From assembly GCA_963377175.1 (NCBI GenBank), contig CAUJNA010003317.1, forward strand, positions 272,501-336,500: DNA of 64,000 nucleotides, written 5' to 3'. Position 1 is the stretch's first letter. Every line of letters starts with the position of its first letter. This DNA comes from Effrenium voratum. Taxonomy: Eukaryota; Sar; Dinophyceae; Suessiales; Symbiodiniaceae. The notes under the pieces were generated by a model. The model worked only from the letters and a program-made list of their open reading frames with translations, searched no databases and had not been told where the DNA came from. Below are positions 20,067-29,465 of the stretch, in pieces. Position numbers and translations under genes: made by a program.

Positions 20067-20561
20067 TTAAAACATTGATGAAGATAATTTGTTTTTTTTT
20101 TCTTGTTTATCTTGTTTTTTCTTTTGTTTAAGTTCTTCATAATGTTGGCTTAATAGTTCTGTTGCCGTGGGTTTCTTAATAGTTTCTTTAATCACTTCTT
20201 GTTTAATCTCATTCTTAATTTCTTCTTTTACTTCTGGTTGTATCTTTCTAATATTCTTTTGTGGATTGACTGGGAGCATCTCGGTTTTTGCCCCTTTACA
20301 ATTTTTAGGATGCGAGTGTCTCAAACTTTTCAATGTCATCTTTTTAGAGCATTGTTCACATTCTACTAATTCAACTTCTTTTTTAGTTCTTGGTAATTAT
20401 TTTGCTTTCGCTTTTGGTTCAGGAGTGACTTCTTCAGGTTTAACTTCTGCTGGCGTTGGTTCTTCATTAACTGTTTCATTTTGTTCAACGACTTCATTAT
20501 TAACAGGTGCTTCTTCTGTTTTAGTTTCATTATTAACATCTACTACCTCAATACTTGACAT
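20067..20561 (-). CDS. Zinc-finger protein interrupted by an in-frame stop
   Basis: An ATG at 20561 opens 54 codons of low-complexity acidic sequence (NNEVVEQNETVNEEPTPAEV, then PKAKAK) ending in TAA at 20397. The same frame continues without shift as LPRTKKEVELVECEQCSKKM and then LRHSHPKNC, completing a CxxC...H...C zinc knuckle, followed by a Lys/Gln-rich tail. An internal ATG at 20339 would leave out the CEQC pair, so I favour one gene of about 165 codons broken by a nonsense codon or read through. The role is unknown. Confidence 0.55.
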
Positions 20562-20608
20562 ATAATATATTCTATATATTTTCTATATGGAAAAATTAAA
20601 GAATATAT

Positions 20609-21463
20609 TTAAATAATATCGCTTTTCACAAACAATAATGACAGGGATACATTTACCCCATTCAAATTAATTTCATTTCCTAACGAATTACTAATCCAAA
20701 AATCTAATTGTTTAAAGCTTCTATTTGATACATCCAAGTAATCCAGAGGGTTTAATTCTGAATCAAAGACAATTCCCGCGTGTGGTGCTGTGACTGGTAC
20801 TTTCTTAACAACTGTGCTATCGCCGGTTCTTAAATTTACTTGATTATAATTAGACAATTGAGAAGAATGAATATAAATATTTCTAATGGGTTGAAGATTA
20901 ACGAAACCAGAAACATAAGGATTATTATATTGATAAACTGCAACTTGATAATTTCCTAAAACTTCATTAACAGATTGCAAGTTATTAGCATTAAAACTTC
21001 CATTCCATATATAATCTGTATATGTTAGTTTCATTTGTTCATCAGTTAATACAGCGAACTTTCTATCGGCATAGTTTGAATAAATTGTTATTTTATTAGT
21101 TTTCACACTGTAAGTAACTTCATAAGTATTTGAGAAATTAGTATTATCTACAACACCATTTATTTTTGACTTTAATTCTGTCGCTAGTTCTGTGCCAGTA
21201 TATACTCCTTCGTCCAATTGTAACGCTAAATAATGGACATTTGTGTTATCTTCATCTGGAACTAGTGGAGAAGAATAAAAGTATAATATATTATTTAATC
21301 CTGACTGAATTGAATACCACGAGTTAGGTAATGTTACTTCGTGAATGTAGCAATGAACTCCGTTGTCTGTTTGTAATGTTTCTGGCAATTCAACTTTGAA
21401 ATTTGATGATGTGCCACTAATCCTATGAGCACTGTCAATATAGACCTTCTTATATGTAAGCAT
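20609..21463 (-). CDS. Putative minor capsid (penton-like) protein
   Basis: These 284 residues are beta-rich with few charged runs. The opening YKKVYIDSAHRISGTSSNFK, followed by VELPETL, matches the style of penton-like minor capsid proteins of polinton-like viruses and their larger relatives. This is recognition by pattern, not by alignment. GVYTGTELATELKSKING is another typical segment. In this virus group such single jelly-roll proteins occupy the five-fold vertices beside the double jelly-roll major capsid. It is divergent from the lipase-like gene across a 39-base AT-rich gap and heads the minus-strand block. Confidence 0.58.
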   Translation of the reverse strand: MLTYKKVYIDSAHRISGTSSNFKVELPETLQTDNGVHCYIHEVTLPNSWYSIQSGLNNILYFYSSPLVPDEDNTNVHYLALQLDEGVYTGTELATELKSKINGVVDNTNFSNTYEVTYSVKTNKITIYSNYADRKFAVLTDEQMKLTYTDYIWNGSFNANNLQSVNEVLGNYQVAVYQYNNPYVSGFVNLQPIRNIYIHSSQLSNYNQVNLRTGDSTVVKKVPVTAPHAGIVFDSELNPLDYLDVSNRSFKQLDFWISNSLGNEINLNGVNVSLSLLFVKSDII

Positions 21464-21502
21464 TATTAATTAATTGAGAAATTAATTTATATCTTTATTT
21501 AT

Positions 21503-22163
21503 ATGATTAATAATAAAAAGTTAATATATGAAATGAAGCATGGGAAAATTAAACATTATCAACCTTATAAAAAAACAACTAAAATAACTGATGTTATGAA
21601 ACAAACTGACAAAATATTAAACGATTTTTATCCTAATTCTAATTTAACTGATGCACAAGGGTTGAGTAGAGCATATGGCAATGGTAAAGGTTTTTATATT
21701 GATGGTGATAAAATGTATGTAAGCGGAACATTTGGAAAAGGAACGTTTGGAGGTGCTGTTAATGACATTCTGGCAGATGTAGGACTTCCCTTTAAAATGA
21801 CTAAAATATTCACAACGATATAAAGACACATCAACAGCATTGGATGAAAACAATGAAGTTAAACATCTTATAACACATAGTCTCGGTTCAAGTGTAGGGG
21901 CACAGATAACAAAAGATTACCCTGAAAGAGAATTAACTTTAACCACTTATGGAGCGCCGTTTATATCGCGAAGGTCTAACATTACCGATGATTACATTAA
22001 TTTTAGAAGTATCTTAGACCCTGTCAGTATTTTAGATAGGTCTGCTGTAACTGTTTATACTGGTTCATTAAATCCATTTACTAACCACGATTACATAACT
22101 GGATACGGAGACACGGGTCGTGATGTTTCAAGAAGTATTTATCCAGTAAATGAGATATTATAA
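21503..22163 (+). CDS. Class 3 lipase-like protein, frameshifted
   Basis: Two frames, 21503-21823 and 21840-22163, form one alpha/beta-hydrolase. The second holds the nucleophile motif HSLGSSVG (lipase consensus GxSxG-like), an FRSILDPVS segment with the probable catalytic Asp, and NHDYI with the probable His, in the order expected for lipase_3. The first frame carries the N-terminal substrate-side region (GNGKGFYIDGDKMYVSGTFG). The frames join near 21800 if one base is lost in an ACTAAAATATTC stretch. Lipases occur in some virophages and polinton-like viruses and may act on host membranes during entry or exit; that role is inferred. Total length is about 220 codons. Confidence 0.72.
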
Positions 22164-22219
22164 TTTTTTAACTAATTAAATAAATAAATAATTAAATAAA
22201 TAATTATATAGTATTATAT

Positions 22220-22561
22220 ATGTATAATCAGTTAAAAGAAAACTTGACAGAAAGTGAAACAAAATTTAAACCATTAACACTTGTAGAAAGATTAAGGGAT
22301 TTAAATAGAGATAATAAACGAACACATGTAAAATGTCAGTGTGGGTGTTTCATTATTAGGAGTGTCAGAGTTAGACCTGACTATATTGATTATAACTGGA
22401 TTACTTCAATTTATAATATGATTGTACCAAAATATATAAATGGTTATGTCCTCATCAATGACAACACTAACAATTGTAATCACACTCAATCAGACCTTGA
22501 TGAAATAGTAAAAAGAAAAAACGCAAAACTATTTTCATATTATTATTATGATACAACATAA
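22220..22561 (+). CDS. Small Cys-containing protein, unknown
   Basis: The 113-residue product has a central CQCGCF knuckle after HVK and a later CNHTQSD, possibly binding one metal ion. It ends in an aromatic YYYYD run just where the next frame begins. It lies between the lipase and capsid genes on the same strand. No family was recognised. Confidence 0.5.
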   Translation: MYNQLKENLTESETKFKPLTLVERLRDLNRDNKRTHVKCQCGCFIIRSVRVRPDYIDYNWITSIYNMIVPKYINGYVLINDNTNNCNHTQSDLDEIVKRKNAKLFSYYYYDTT

Positions 22562-22772
22562 GAAATATGACAATGAAACAACAGATGATATGATTAAGAA
22601 TGAAAATAAAAAGTATAAGAAAAGTTCATATGATGAAATTAGAGAGATTGTTTTAGAGAAAGAAAAAGGCAATAATCCAGTTGAAGATAAGATTAAGAAA
22701 AAGAAAATGAAAATATTTAAAAATCATAATTCTAATCAAAAGGATTACGCTAAATTATTTAATTTAGTGTAA
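22548..22772 (+). CDS. Small lysine-rich protein, unknown
   Basis: A 74-codon frame overlaps the end of the preceding gene by 14 bases. It is highly charged (KKYKKSSYDEIREIVLEKEK, then KIKKKKMKIFK). It may be an independent overlapping gene or the continuation of 22220-22561 after a frameshift, given the many other frameshifts in this element. It ends 29 bases before the capsid start. Confidence 0.42.
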   Translation: MIQHKKYDNETTDDMIKNENKKYKKSSYDEIREIVLEKEKGNNPVEDKIKKKKMKIFKNHNSNQKDYAKLFNLV

Positions 22773-22801
22773 ATTATTTCTAAATTCAATTATATATAGT
22801 A

Positions 22802-24183
22802 ATGGAAACTTTTAGTGCTGAAGATATTCTAATTGACAACCTCTCATTCAAATTAAATAAAGGTGCAAGTTATATAAATGAGAGGCGTTCTGTCTCGTTT
22901 GTTCCTTCTGGGAGTAATATCTACACCCCTTCATCTGGTCAGCGTGTGTTGAAAATAGCGTTAAATGCCGAAGATAATAGTTGGTTAGACCCACAGAGTG
23001 TAATGGTTTATTCACTGTTGAAAACACTGACACGTCAGACAATAAACGATTAAGACCTTTATCTCCTGCTTATTCCTTTTTTAGAAGAGTAAGACTAATT
23101 GCTGGTAATCAACTAGTTGAAGACATTGATTACTACAACCGAAATCATCATATGATGAGTTGCCTGATGTCAAAAGGAGCAAGAGACAATGAAGACGCCC
23201 AGAGTTTTGGTTATAGATATGATGACGATTTAAACACACGTCGTGCAGTTCCTGCATCGGGTCATATTGGTCCTGCATATGACGCTTACACAATTCCCGG
23301 TTTTAGAAGAAAAATGGTTGTAGGATTTAAACCGATGCTTGGTTTATTCAATCAATTTAAGTATATCCCGTTAAAAGCGTGTCCTCTTGTTTTAGAACTT
23401 GAACTAGTTTCAAATTTTACCGATTGCGTTGTTACAGTTGGTGGTACGAGGTTTCCAGAAAGTGGCAACGCAGACTCAAGCCTTCATACAAATGAGCAGT
23501 TCTCAATTAGTAACGCATTCCTTCAAACTGATTTGGTTAGCTTGGACAACGACCTCCACAATAAATATGTTGCTCACCTCCTCGATTCAAAAGAATTACC
23601 TATTACGTATAATACTTATATTTGTCAATCTAATCAAGTTCCCGATGGTTCGTCGTCAATTAACACTACTGTTGTTCGTTCAGTATCTAAACTAGTTGCC
23701 GCGTTCATCAGTTTCAACAAAAGTGGAGTAGGCGATACTCACGTTATGAAAGAATACAACAACTTCTATCACCCTATGTATAACTTGAATTATCAAGACA
23801 GTGGATACTACAATCCTGACCTTGATTTAGAATTTCAACTTCAATTAGGGTCAAAACTATATCCTGAGTATCCTTGCCGTTCATTAACACAAGCATTCTA
23901 TTACTTACGAAAAGCATTAAATTTACCATTGTTCCATCAACACCATTTATCAATTGAATATTCTGCTTACCGTGTTGATAAGTTTATCTTTGCTATGAAT
24001 TTTGAAAAGGTTCCCGATAGTTCATATACTGGAATTAACACAAAAGCAGGGCAACAACTTCTAATTCGTGTGAAACCTATTGGAAATATGGTAACAGCAA
24101 ATATGCCAGATACAATATATATAACATTAGTGAGTGAGCAAATACTTTCCATTAGAGACGCCGGAGTTCAGATTTTAGATTAA
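22802..24183 (+). CDS. Major capsid protein (double jelly-roll type), frameshifted
   Basis: The main shell protein is split into frames 22802-23053 and 22981-24183, which together give about 460 codons. The N-terminal part contains ETFSAEDILIDNLSFKLNKG and a tract with VSFVPSGSNIYTPSSGQRV. The second part has SPAYSFFRRVRLIAGNQLVE, RKMVVGFKPMLGLFNQ, then KACPLVLELELV, and a long beta-rich C-terminal half, in the style of polinton-like virus and virophage capsids. Size and position beside the penton-like and ATPase genes fit. The junction is near 23000-23015, where a one-base change in the GGTTTATTCACTG region restores continuity. The downstream frame starts at a TTG, so it is not an independent gene. 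Confidence 0.85.
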
Positions 24184-24231
24184 AAATAAGTAAAAAAGGT
24201 TTAAAGACATCCCGCTTTATGTTATTATATA

Positions 24232-24805
24232 ATGGAGAATATATGAAAATGGTAAAATATATGCTGTTAAAAATGACATCACGGATGACATATACATAGG
24301 TTCTACAATAGTTTCATTATGTAAAAGGATGGTTAAACACAGATGCGATGCGAAGATGAGACCAAATACAACATCATTAAGTAGAAAAATGAGTGAAATA
24401 GGTATAGAACATTTTTACATAGAACTCGTGGAAGATTACCCGTGTAAAAATAAAGAACATCTCAACAAAAGAGAAGGAGAGCTGATAAGAGAACTTGCAA
24501 CAATCAATAAACGAGTTGAACAAAGAACACCAACTGAAATAGCAGAACAAAGAAGAGAATACAGAGAAACACACCACGACCACTTTTTACAATGTAGGAG
24601 GGAATGGGCTGAAAAGAACCGTGAGAAACTGCGAGAGCAAAACAGAGCACAGAAAGCAAAAGATAAAGATAAAATCTATGAAAGAGAGAAAGCGTGGAAA
24701 TCAACTAAAATTGAATGTCCGTGTGGTGGTAAATATACAAATTGTCATAAAGCGGAACATCTAAAAAGTACAAAACATCAAGAATACATTAACAATAATA
24801 ATTAA
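24232..24805 (+). CDS. GIY-YIG endonuclease with C-terminal zinc finger, start disrupted
   Basis: From 24233 the frame reads IYENGKIYAVKNDITDDIYI and then GST, the GIY-YIG nuclease core (KIYxI...IYIGST), continuing with LCKRMVKHR. An ATG at 24232 lies in another frame that stops after four codons, so a one-base indel near 24240 probably disrupts the start; the first in-frame ATG is 24329, inside the domain. A charged helical linker with KNREKLREQNRAQKAKDKDK follows, then a finger (CPCGGKYTNCHKAEHLKSTK, H). That finger resembles the last finger of the TIR genes. Such nucleases can act as homing or recombination enzymes. Confidence 0.75.
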
Positions 24806-24837
24806 TATAATTAATTTCTACAATTAATTATATTAAT
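24801..24837 (+). terminator. Perfect 16-bp hairpin between nuclease and fibre genes
   Basis: ATTAATATAATTAATT pairs with AATTAATTATATTAAT around the loop TCTAC. The structure starts in the nuclease stop region and ends two bases before the fibre start codon, so it could also act in the next gene's leader. Confidence 0.6.
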
Positions 24838-24838
24838 T

Positions 24839-26266
24839 ATGCCTTCAATAAACCTAACAAATTTTGAAAATGTTGTAGCACACTCAATTAGTGAAATAAA
24901 TGATACAGGAATACAAGATATAAAGACCATATACGCCAGTCAAACAGATATAATTGATTTACTCAACAACAAAGCAGACCAAGTAGATACTTACACAAAA
25001 GCACAGATTGACACTAATTTTTATGATATAAATCAATCATATAACAAAACAGAAGTTAATGTATTATCAAATAATATTAGTTCAAATGCTTATTTTATTA
25101 TGAATAATACAGCAACAATAGCAAGTAATTTAGTTAATGTTTCATCAAATACATTTTTAATAGGTAATCTGACAATAACTTCAAATACAAATTTTAATAA
25201 TATTTCATCAAATACACATTTAATAAATAATTTGAATTCTACTATAACATCTAACTTTAATAATATTAGTTCTAATACTAATTTAATTAATACAAATTTT
25301 AATAATATTTCATCAAATACACATTTAATAAATAATTTGAATTCTACTATGACATCTAACTTTAATAATATTAGTTCCAATTCTAATTTAATAACAGGAT
25401 TAAATAGCACAGTAAATTCACATATTACTGCAATTTTAGATTTACAGAATGGAGGTTCATTTAATGAATCAGATTACTATAATAAAATAACAACTAATAA
25501 TTTATTATCAGAAAAGTTAAATACATCAGTATTAAATAATACATTAATACATAATATAACAACTACTGCAACTTTCAAAATAGCAGAATTTGGAAATTAT
25601 AACAATTTCTTTGAAATGTATAATAATTATTTTGATAGTTATGTTTATGGAAGTTTGACTGGTTCAACTATGTTTTTAAATCAACGTGGTTTTGGTGATG
25701 TAGAAATTAATAATTCTTCAACTTTTCAAAATGATAAAATAATATTAAATCATAATACTACAATATTAAGTAATTTACAAGTATCGGGTGTATTTTCGTG
25801 TTCATCTATTTTAGATATAGCAGGTTCAGATGCTCGTTATGTTTTACAATCAGATGGATTAAGTGGATTAATAACGGGAAATACAAATACAATTAATTCA
25901 ATAATTACAAATGATAGCGCACAAGATACAGTAATAAGTCAAAAATTAGACAAAGTTAATACAACTGCACAAACAGTAAACTCTCCATTAATACTTAGTT
26001 TAACAGATAATACTAATCCAATATTTAGAATCCAGGACGCAGTTAGTAACCAAAGACTCGAATTTAAAAGAGGATGCCAGTTAGACTCTTATCAAGGACT
26101 AACAGGTGCTACGCCTTATAGATTATGGTTAGGATGGAACACAGGAGATGTCATTATTGGAAGGCCTAATAATGCTTCAAGAATTACGATTAACGGTAAT
26201 GTTCATACTTCGTATAATTTTGCTCAAGCACACGGAACATCATATTTGAAGGTGCTGTTTATATGA
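24839..26266 (+). CDS. Fibre-like protein, N-terminal part
   Basis: The 475 codons are very Asn/Ser/Thr-rich. They include repeated units around NNISSN (six variants between about residues 78 and 185), for example FNNISSNTHLINNLNS, typical of a trimeric fibre shaft. A globular beta-rich region follows (GSLTGSTMFLNQRGFGDVEI). The last residues LKVLFI are probably out of frame: the overlapping frame there reads EGAVYMKGNLFTN and continues the fibre style. The gene and 26263-27609 are likely one protein of about 920 residues. The repeats are also repeated at DNA level (25180-25400), which favours slippage. Confidence 0.72.
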   Translation: MPSINLTNFENVVAHSISEINDTGIQDIKTIYASQTDIIDLLNNKADQVDTYTKAQIDTNFYDINQSYNKTEVNVLSNNISSNAYFIMNNTATIASNLVNVSSNTFLIGNLTITSNTNFNNISSNTHLINNLNSTITSNFNNISSNTNLINTNFNNISSNTHLINNLNSTMTSNFNNISSNSNLITGLNSTVNSHITAILDLQNGGSFNESDYYNKITTNNLLSEKLNTSVLNNTLIHNITTTATFKIAEFGNYNNFFEMYNNYFDSYVYGSLTGSTMFLNQRGFGDVEINNSSTFQNDKIILNHNTTILSNLQVSGVFSCSSILDIAGSDARYVLQSDGLSGLITGNTNTINSIITNDSAQDTVISQKLDKVNTTAQTVNSPLILSLTDNTNPIFRIQDAVSNQRLEFKRGCQLDSYQGLTGATPYRLWLGWNTGDVIIGRPNNASRITINGNVHTSYNFAQAHGTSYLKVLFI

Positions 26267-27609
26267 AAGGAAATTTATTTACAAATAATGATTTTTCAAC
26301 AGATATTAAAACAAAAATTGATAATATCAATACTTCAATAAATGGACTAGAACCATATTTAGAAACATATACACCAGATGCAACAGAAGGTTTTTATATA
26401 CATCATCCTAATTTTGTTGCTGTTAGCGTTGGTGATATTACTAATGCCAGTAATCAATATATGATGTGTGATGGATTAGTGAATAAAACTATTTTTAATA
26501 AACCTGTTGACGTGTTAGGTAATATTTATACGAATGCTGCTGTTAATTGTGATAATGTTAATATTGATACTGATGGTAAATTAACAATTGATACAAATTG
26601 TGAATTATATAGATATGTTAGTGCTTTTTCATCTTTTGATATGAGGAATAGTGATGCTAATTCTTCAATTAGATTTATTTGTGGAGACCCTGCTGTTCAA
26701 TCTAATATAGTTGGAGCAGTTAATATTTCTACTGGATGGACTTTTAATACAAGCACTGTTGATGTAATGGGTAATTTATTTGCTGATGATATTTATGTTA
26801 AAAGCGGGGGAGCATTAAGAAGCAATAATATAGCGCCTAATGGTGGTACATTGGTAACTGTTGATACTAATATGGCAATACAAAATGCATATTTAGCAAC
26901 TAATACCATTCAATCATTCGATTTAACAACGGTTTCATTTTTGAATAATATTTCAATGACTACTGGAACAGATCTAAAGATGGGAACAAGTGAAATATCA
27001 ACTTATTACGATGGAACTAGTTTATCTACAATTGATGTAATATTTAGAACATCAAATACAGCGTTTAGAGTTGCTGATAGTTCTACTACCCCTTCTGTTT
27101 TATTATCTATTGATAAGACATTTGGAACAACAGTAAATACTGAAAGTTTTACAAATAATGCTCCATCGACTTTTAATGAAAATGTAACAGTTGTTAATAC
27201 AAAAACATTATTTGTAAATGATATTCAAGATGCTTCAGGTGATGCTATTGATATTACTGCCGGAACTGTAACCATAAATGGAAGTCTAATAGATAATTCC
27301 GATGCAAGATTGAAATATGATGTAGATTTACTTAAAAGTAATTGTATTAGTATGATTAAGAAATTCAAACCTAAAAAATTCAAAAGAAAAGATAGAGACG
27401 ATAAGGATGCAATCCATATAGGTTATATTGCTGATGATTTATTAAAAGCAGTTCCGAAAGAAATTAGTAATGTAGTTCATACCGAACGTGAATATTTAGG
27501 TATTGAATATACAAAAGTTCCAATATTATTACATAAAGCTTTACTGGAAGTGATAGATAAAGTTGAAAAATTAGAAAAAGAAATTAAGGAATTGAAAAAA
27601 ACAATCTAA
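26263..27609 (+). CDS. Fibre-like protein, C-terminal part with Peptidase_S74 chaperone domain
   Basis: These 448 codons overlap the previous frame by four bases. The first 340 residues are beta-rich and repetitive. The last 100 form an intramolecular chaperone of the Peptidase_S74 type. They begin at NSDARLKYDV (about residue 344) and include KKFKPKKFKR, IHIGYIADDLLKAVP and YLGIEYTKVPILLHKALLEV, ending in a coiled coil. In phage and viral fibres this domain drives trimerisation and then cuts itself off at a Ser-Asp site, here visible as SD. The protein would attach virions to a host cell or giant virus; the target is unknown. Confidence 0.82.
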   Translation: MKGNLFTNNDFSTDIKTKIDNINTSINGLEPYLETYTPDATEGFYIHHPNFVAVSVGDITNASNQYMMCDGLVNKTIFNKPVDVLGNIYTNAAVNCDNVNIDTDGKLTIDTNCELYRYVSAFSSFDMRNSDANSSIRFICGDPAVQSNIVGAVNISTGWTFNTSTVDVMGNLFADDIYVKSGGALRSNNIAPNGGTLVTVDTNMAIQNAYLATNTIQSFDLTTVSFLNNISMTTGTDLKMGTSEISTYYDGTSLSTIDVIFRTSNTAFRVADSSTTPSVLLSIDKTFGTTVNTESFTNNAPSTFNENVTVVNTKTLFVNDIQDASGDAIDITAGTVTINGSLIDNSDARLKYDVDLLKSNCISMIKKFKPKKFKRKDRDDKDAIHIGYIADDLLKAVPKEISNVVHTEREYLGIEYTKVPILLHKALLEVIDKVEKLEKEIKELKKTI

Positions 27610-27622
27610 ATAATAATATATA

Positions 27623-27832
27623 ATGGGTATTGGTCAAAGTAAAAACGATGAAAATAACAGTATGGAAGACATTAAGAATTTAAGAGTAGATGAAAAAACA
27701 AGAGCGGATACTTTAATAATTAAATCTATTCAAGAATGTGTGGCAAGGATTGAAAGATTAGAAAGTCAAAAATCGGACAAACTAATATATAAATTACCTG
27801 CGTTGAATTTATGCAACGCTTCATTAATTTAA
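27623..27832 (+). CDS. Small protein with N-myristoylation signal
   Basis: The 69-residue product starts MGIGQSKND, which fits the N-myristoylation consensus (Gly2, Ser6, Lys7). The rest is a charged helix (RADTLIIKSIQECVARIERL). It starts 13 bases after the fibre gene. Lipid anchoring to a virion or host membrane is inference. An ending in LNLCNASLI before the convergent hairpin is its only other feature. Confidence 0.55.
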   Translation: MGIGQSKNDENNSMEDIKNLRVDEKTRADTLIIKSIQECVARIERLESQKSDKLIYKLPALNLCNASLI

Positions 27833-27838
27833 ATCAAA

Positions 27839-27863
27839 AACATTAAAAAATAAATTTAATGTT
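27839..27863. terminator. Hairpin between convergent genes
   Basis: AACATTAAA pairs with TTTAATGTT in the short gap between the plus gene ending at 27832 and the minus ATPase ending at 27862. It overlaps the ATPase stop codon and could serve both transcripts. Confidence 0.5.
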
Positions 27864-28632
27864 ATTGATTAGTTATTTTCAAATATTGTGAAAAGTTTTT
27901 CATCAACATTTTATCTGGGTTCTTTTCTAAAAGGTTAATATATAAAAAACTATGCGGTTCATCAGTGGCGGTTTCATATATTTTATAAATTAATTTCTTG
28001 CTTTCGTGTAAATTATCGCTTCTAACAATTGCTGATAATTCATCTTGTAATATTTCTATCTCTTTGTAGTTTCTAACTTTATAATAAAACAAATGACTTA
28101 TATTTACCCTAATAATTGGTGGAACGGTTGATGATTTTTGAAGACTTACAAGTGTTGATATTCCACTATGACGACCTCTACAAAATAAAGAATTTAACAA
28201 TTTGTTATTTCTTGTTATTGCTGGATTATCAGATACATCATCCAAAATTACCAAAATATTAAATAATTTCTTCGTTCCTTGTTTTTTCTGGTATTCAATT
28301 ATTTTATTTTGAGTTTCTATAACTCTTTCTAAATCTTCAACATTGAACTCATCCCACCAACACGGTTCTTTATCATTATCTACTTTCAAACCTTCCTTAA
28401 TGTATTTTTTAACAGGCAACCAAATACTATCCAAATTTACTGATGGGGACCAGATAAAAATTCTTTCAAATGCACCTCTATAAATATCAAGTATCATTGA
28501 TACAAGTAGCGTCGATTTTCCAGAGCCTGACGGCCCTACAATCATCGCTCTCATCGGCAATTTAGGGACGACCTCGTGCTTGCTTTGCTTAAAGTCATAT
28601 TTGATTTCGTCAATTGGTTTTACATCAGGCAT
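27862..28632 (-). CDS. FtsK/HerA-type genome-packaging ATPase (A32-like)
   Basis: This motor loads DNA into the capsid. The 256 residues have Walker A GPSGSGKST (33-41), the following helix LLVSMILDIYRGAFERIF, the family segment WSPSVNLDS and Walker B ILVILDDV (126-133). The region FCRGRHSGISTLVSLQK is typical of virophage and polinton-like ATPases, where a small polar residue cluster and Gln act as sensor. Length is normal and the frame is intact, one of the few core genes without a break here. It is convergent with the fibre block and divergent from the small plus genes on its right. Confidence 0.9.
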   Translation of the reverse strand: MPDVKPIDEIKYDFKQSKHEVVPKLPMRAMIVGPSGSGKSTLLVSMILDIYRGAFERIFIWSPSVNLDSIWLPVKKYIKEGLKVDNDKEPCWWDEFNVEDLERVIETQNKIIEYQKKQGTKKLFNILVILDDVSDNPAITRNNKLLNSLFCRGRHSGISTLVSLQKSSTVPPIIRVNISHLFYYKVRNYKEIEILQDELSAIVRSDNLHESKKLIYKIYETATDEPHSFLYINLLEKNPDKMLMKNFSQYLKITNQ

Positions 28633-28640
28633 AATAAAAT

Positions 28641-28890
28641 AATATTAAAGATATTTAGAAAATAATTTAATATTATTTATTGTATGAAAGCATTGCTATG
28701 ATATGAATGGTGTCCATCGTAGTAGAACAGGCTCTTTCATCAACTTCAATCAATAAGCATTGAAGATAATTAGTTTTGTGTCTTGCTCGCGTGTGCAATG
28801 AAAACCCCAAGTGCTGTGCCCCACCAATATTCTATTATGCATGAAAATAGTAAGATCAAATGATTATTTTTAATAATTATTTCATCTTAT
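28641..28890. other. Non-AT-rich intergenic stretch, possible degenerate gene
   Basis: About 250 bases between divergent genes are less AT-rich than the rest of the element. On the minus strand a frame without ATG reads ARHKTNYLQCLLIEVDERAC, then DTIHIIAMLSYNK and a stop. It looks protein-like but lacks a start and matches no family I know. It may be a gene remnant or inserted foreign DNA. Confidence 0.3.
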
Positions 28891-28897
28891 TATTTAT

Positions 28898-29050
28898 ATG
28901 GATAGAAGTTATTCAGATTATATTGATATAATAGATGAAGTAGAGAATATAGAACAAGTAATAATAACTGACAACAGATGTAAGAAAGTATGCTTTTATA
29001 CATTAGAATTAATAAAATTAGGAATACAATATACCAAAAATAAAATGTAA
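28898..29050 (+). CDS. Very small acidic protein, unknown
   Basis: A 50-residue frame begins at an ATG 32 bases after a TTATTTTTAATAATTAT stretch and reads MDRSYSDYIDIIDEVENIEQ, then a Cys-containing helix (CKKVCFYTLELIKLGIQY). It ends 12 bases before the next ATG on the same strand. Spacing and codon use fit the element, but its short length makes the call uncertain. Confidence 0.45.
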   Translation: MDRSYSDYIDIIDEVENIEQVIITDNRCKKVCFYTLELIKLGIQYTKNKM

Positions 29051-29062
29051 ATATTAATATAA

Positions 29063-29296
29063 ATGCCAAGAAAGAAAAAGAGTAAAAGCAAAGAAAGACC
29101 AATGCCAGATATTGAAGCTCGGAAAAAAACAACGGAAAGTGTTAAATCAAAGGGTGAAAGTAAAGCTGTAAAATGCGATAAATGTAATCATGTTATGAAT
29201 TTTAAGAATGAATTGACGGTAGATAAAAAAGATGGTGTTAAGGTTAGTTGTGTCCCATGTATGTTTTCTTTTAAAAAAAACAGACAAAGATTTTAA
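29063..29296 (+). CDS. Small zinc-ribbon protein
   Basis: This 77-residue, Lys-rich protein has a basic N-terminus (PRKKKSKSKERPMP) and a zinc ribbon formed by CDKC (about residue 38) and CVPC (about 63), followed by FKKNRQRF. Nucleic-acid binding or transcription control is likely from the architecture but not shown. A hairpin of GAAACTAAC arms lies about 35 bases after the stop. Confidence 0.6.
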   Translation: MPRKKKSKSKERPMPDIEARKKTTESVKSKGESKAVKCDKCNHVMNFKNELTVDKKDGVKVSCVPCMFSFKKNRQRF

Positions 29297-29328
29297 TATT
29301 CAGAAAAAATCAGGAGGCGATATGGTTA

Positions 29329-29365
29329 TTGAAACTAACGAACATTTGATTAATGTTAGTTTCAA
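29329..29365 (+). terminator. 3' hairpin after zinc-ribbon gene
   Basis: TTGAAACTAAC pairs with GTTAGTTTCAA, with further pairing inside (AACAT with ATGTT). It lies in the gap before the gene at 29466. Confidence 0.5.
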
Positions 29366-29465
29366 CAGGGACATAAGTTAGTATTTAAAGACTAGATTTT
29401 ACATTAAATCAATTTTATGAATAAATAATTAAATAAATAAATATCTAATTATTTGTATAATCATA

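Noticed and set aside
20397..20399. Alternative genetic code with TAA as an amino acid
   Set aside because: TAA ends several other element genes at natural positions, so one internal TAA is not enough.
25090..25410. Leu/Ile/Glu-rich minus-strand frame opposite the fibre repeats
   Set aside because: It is the antisense shadow of the NNISSN repeats.
12495..26266. Spliceosomal introns as the cause of the frame changes
   Set aside because: Frames overlap or lie within a few bases of each other, leaving no room for introns; single-base shifts suffice.
28890..29132. Phe/Leu-rich minus-strand frame
   Set aside because: It is the antisense of two small plus genes; the hydrophobic composition comes from A-rich sense codons.
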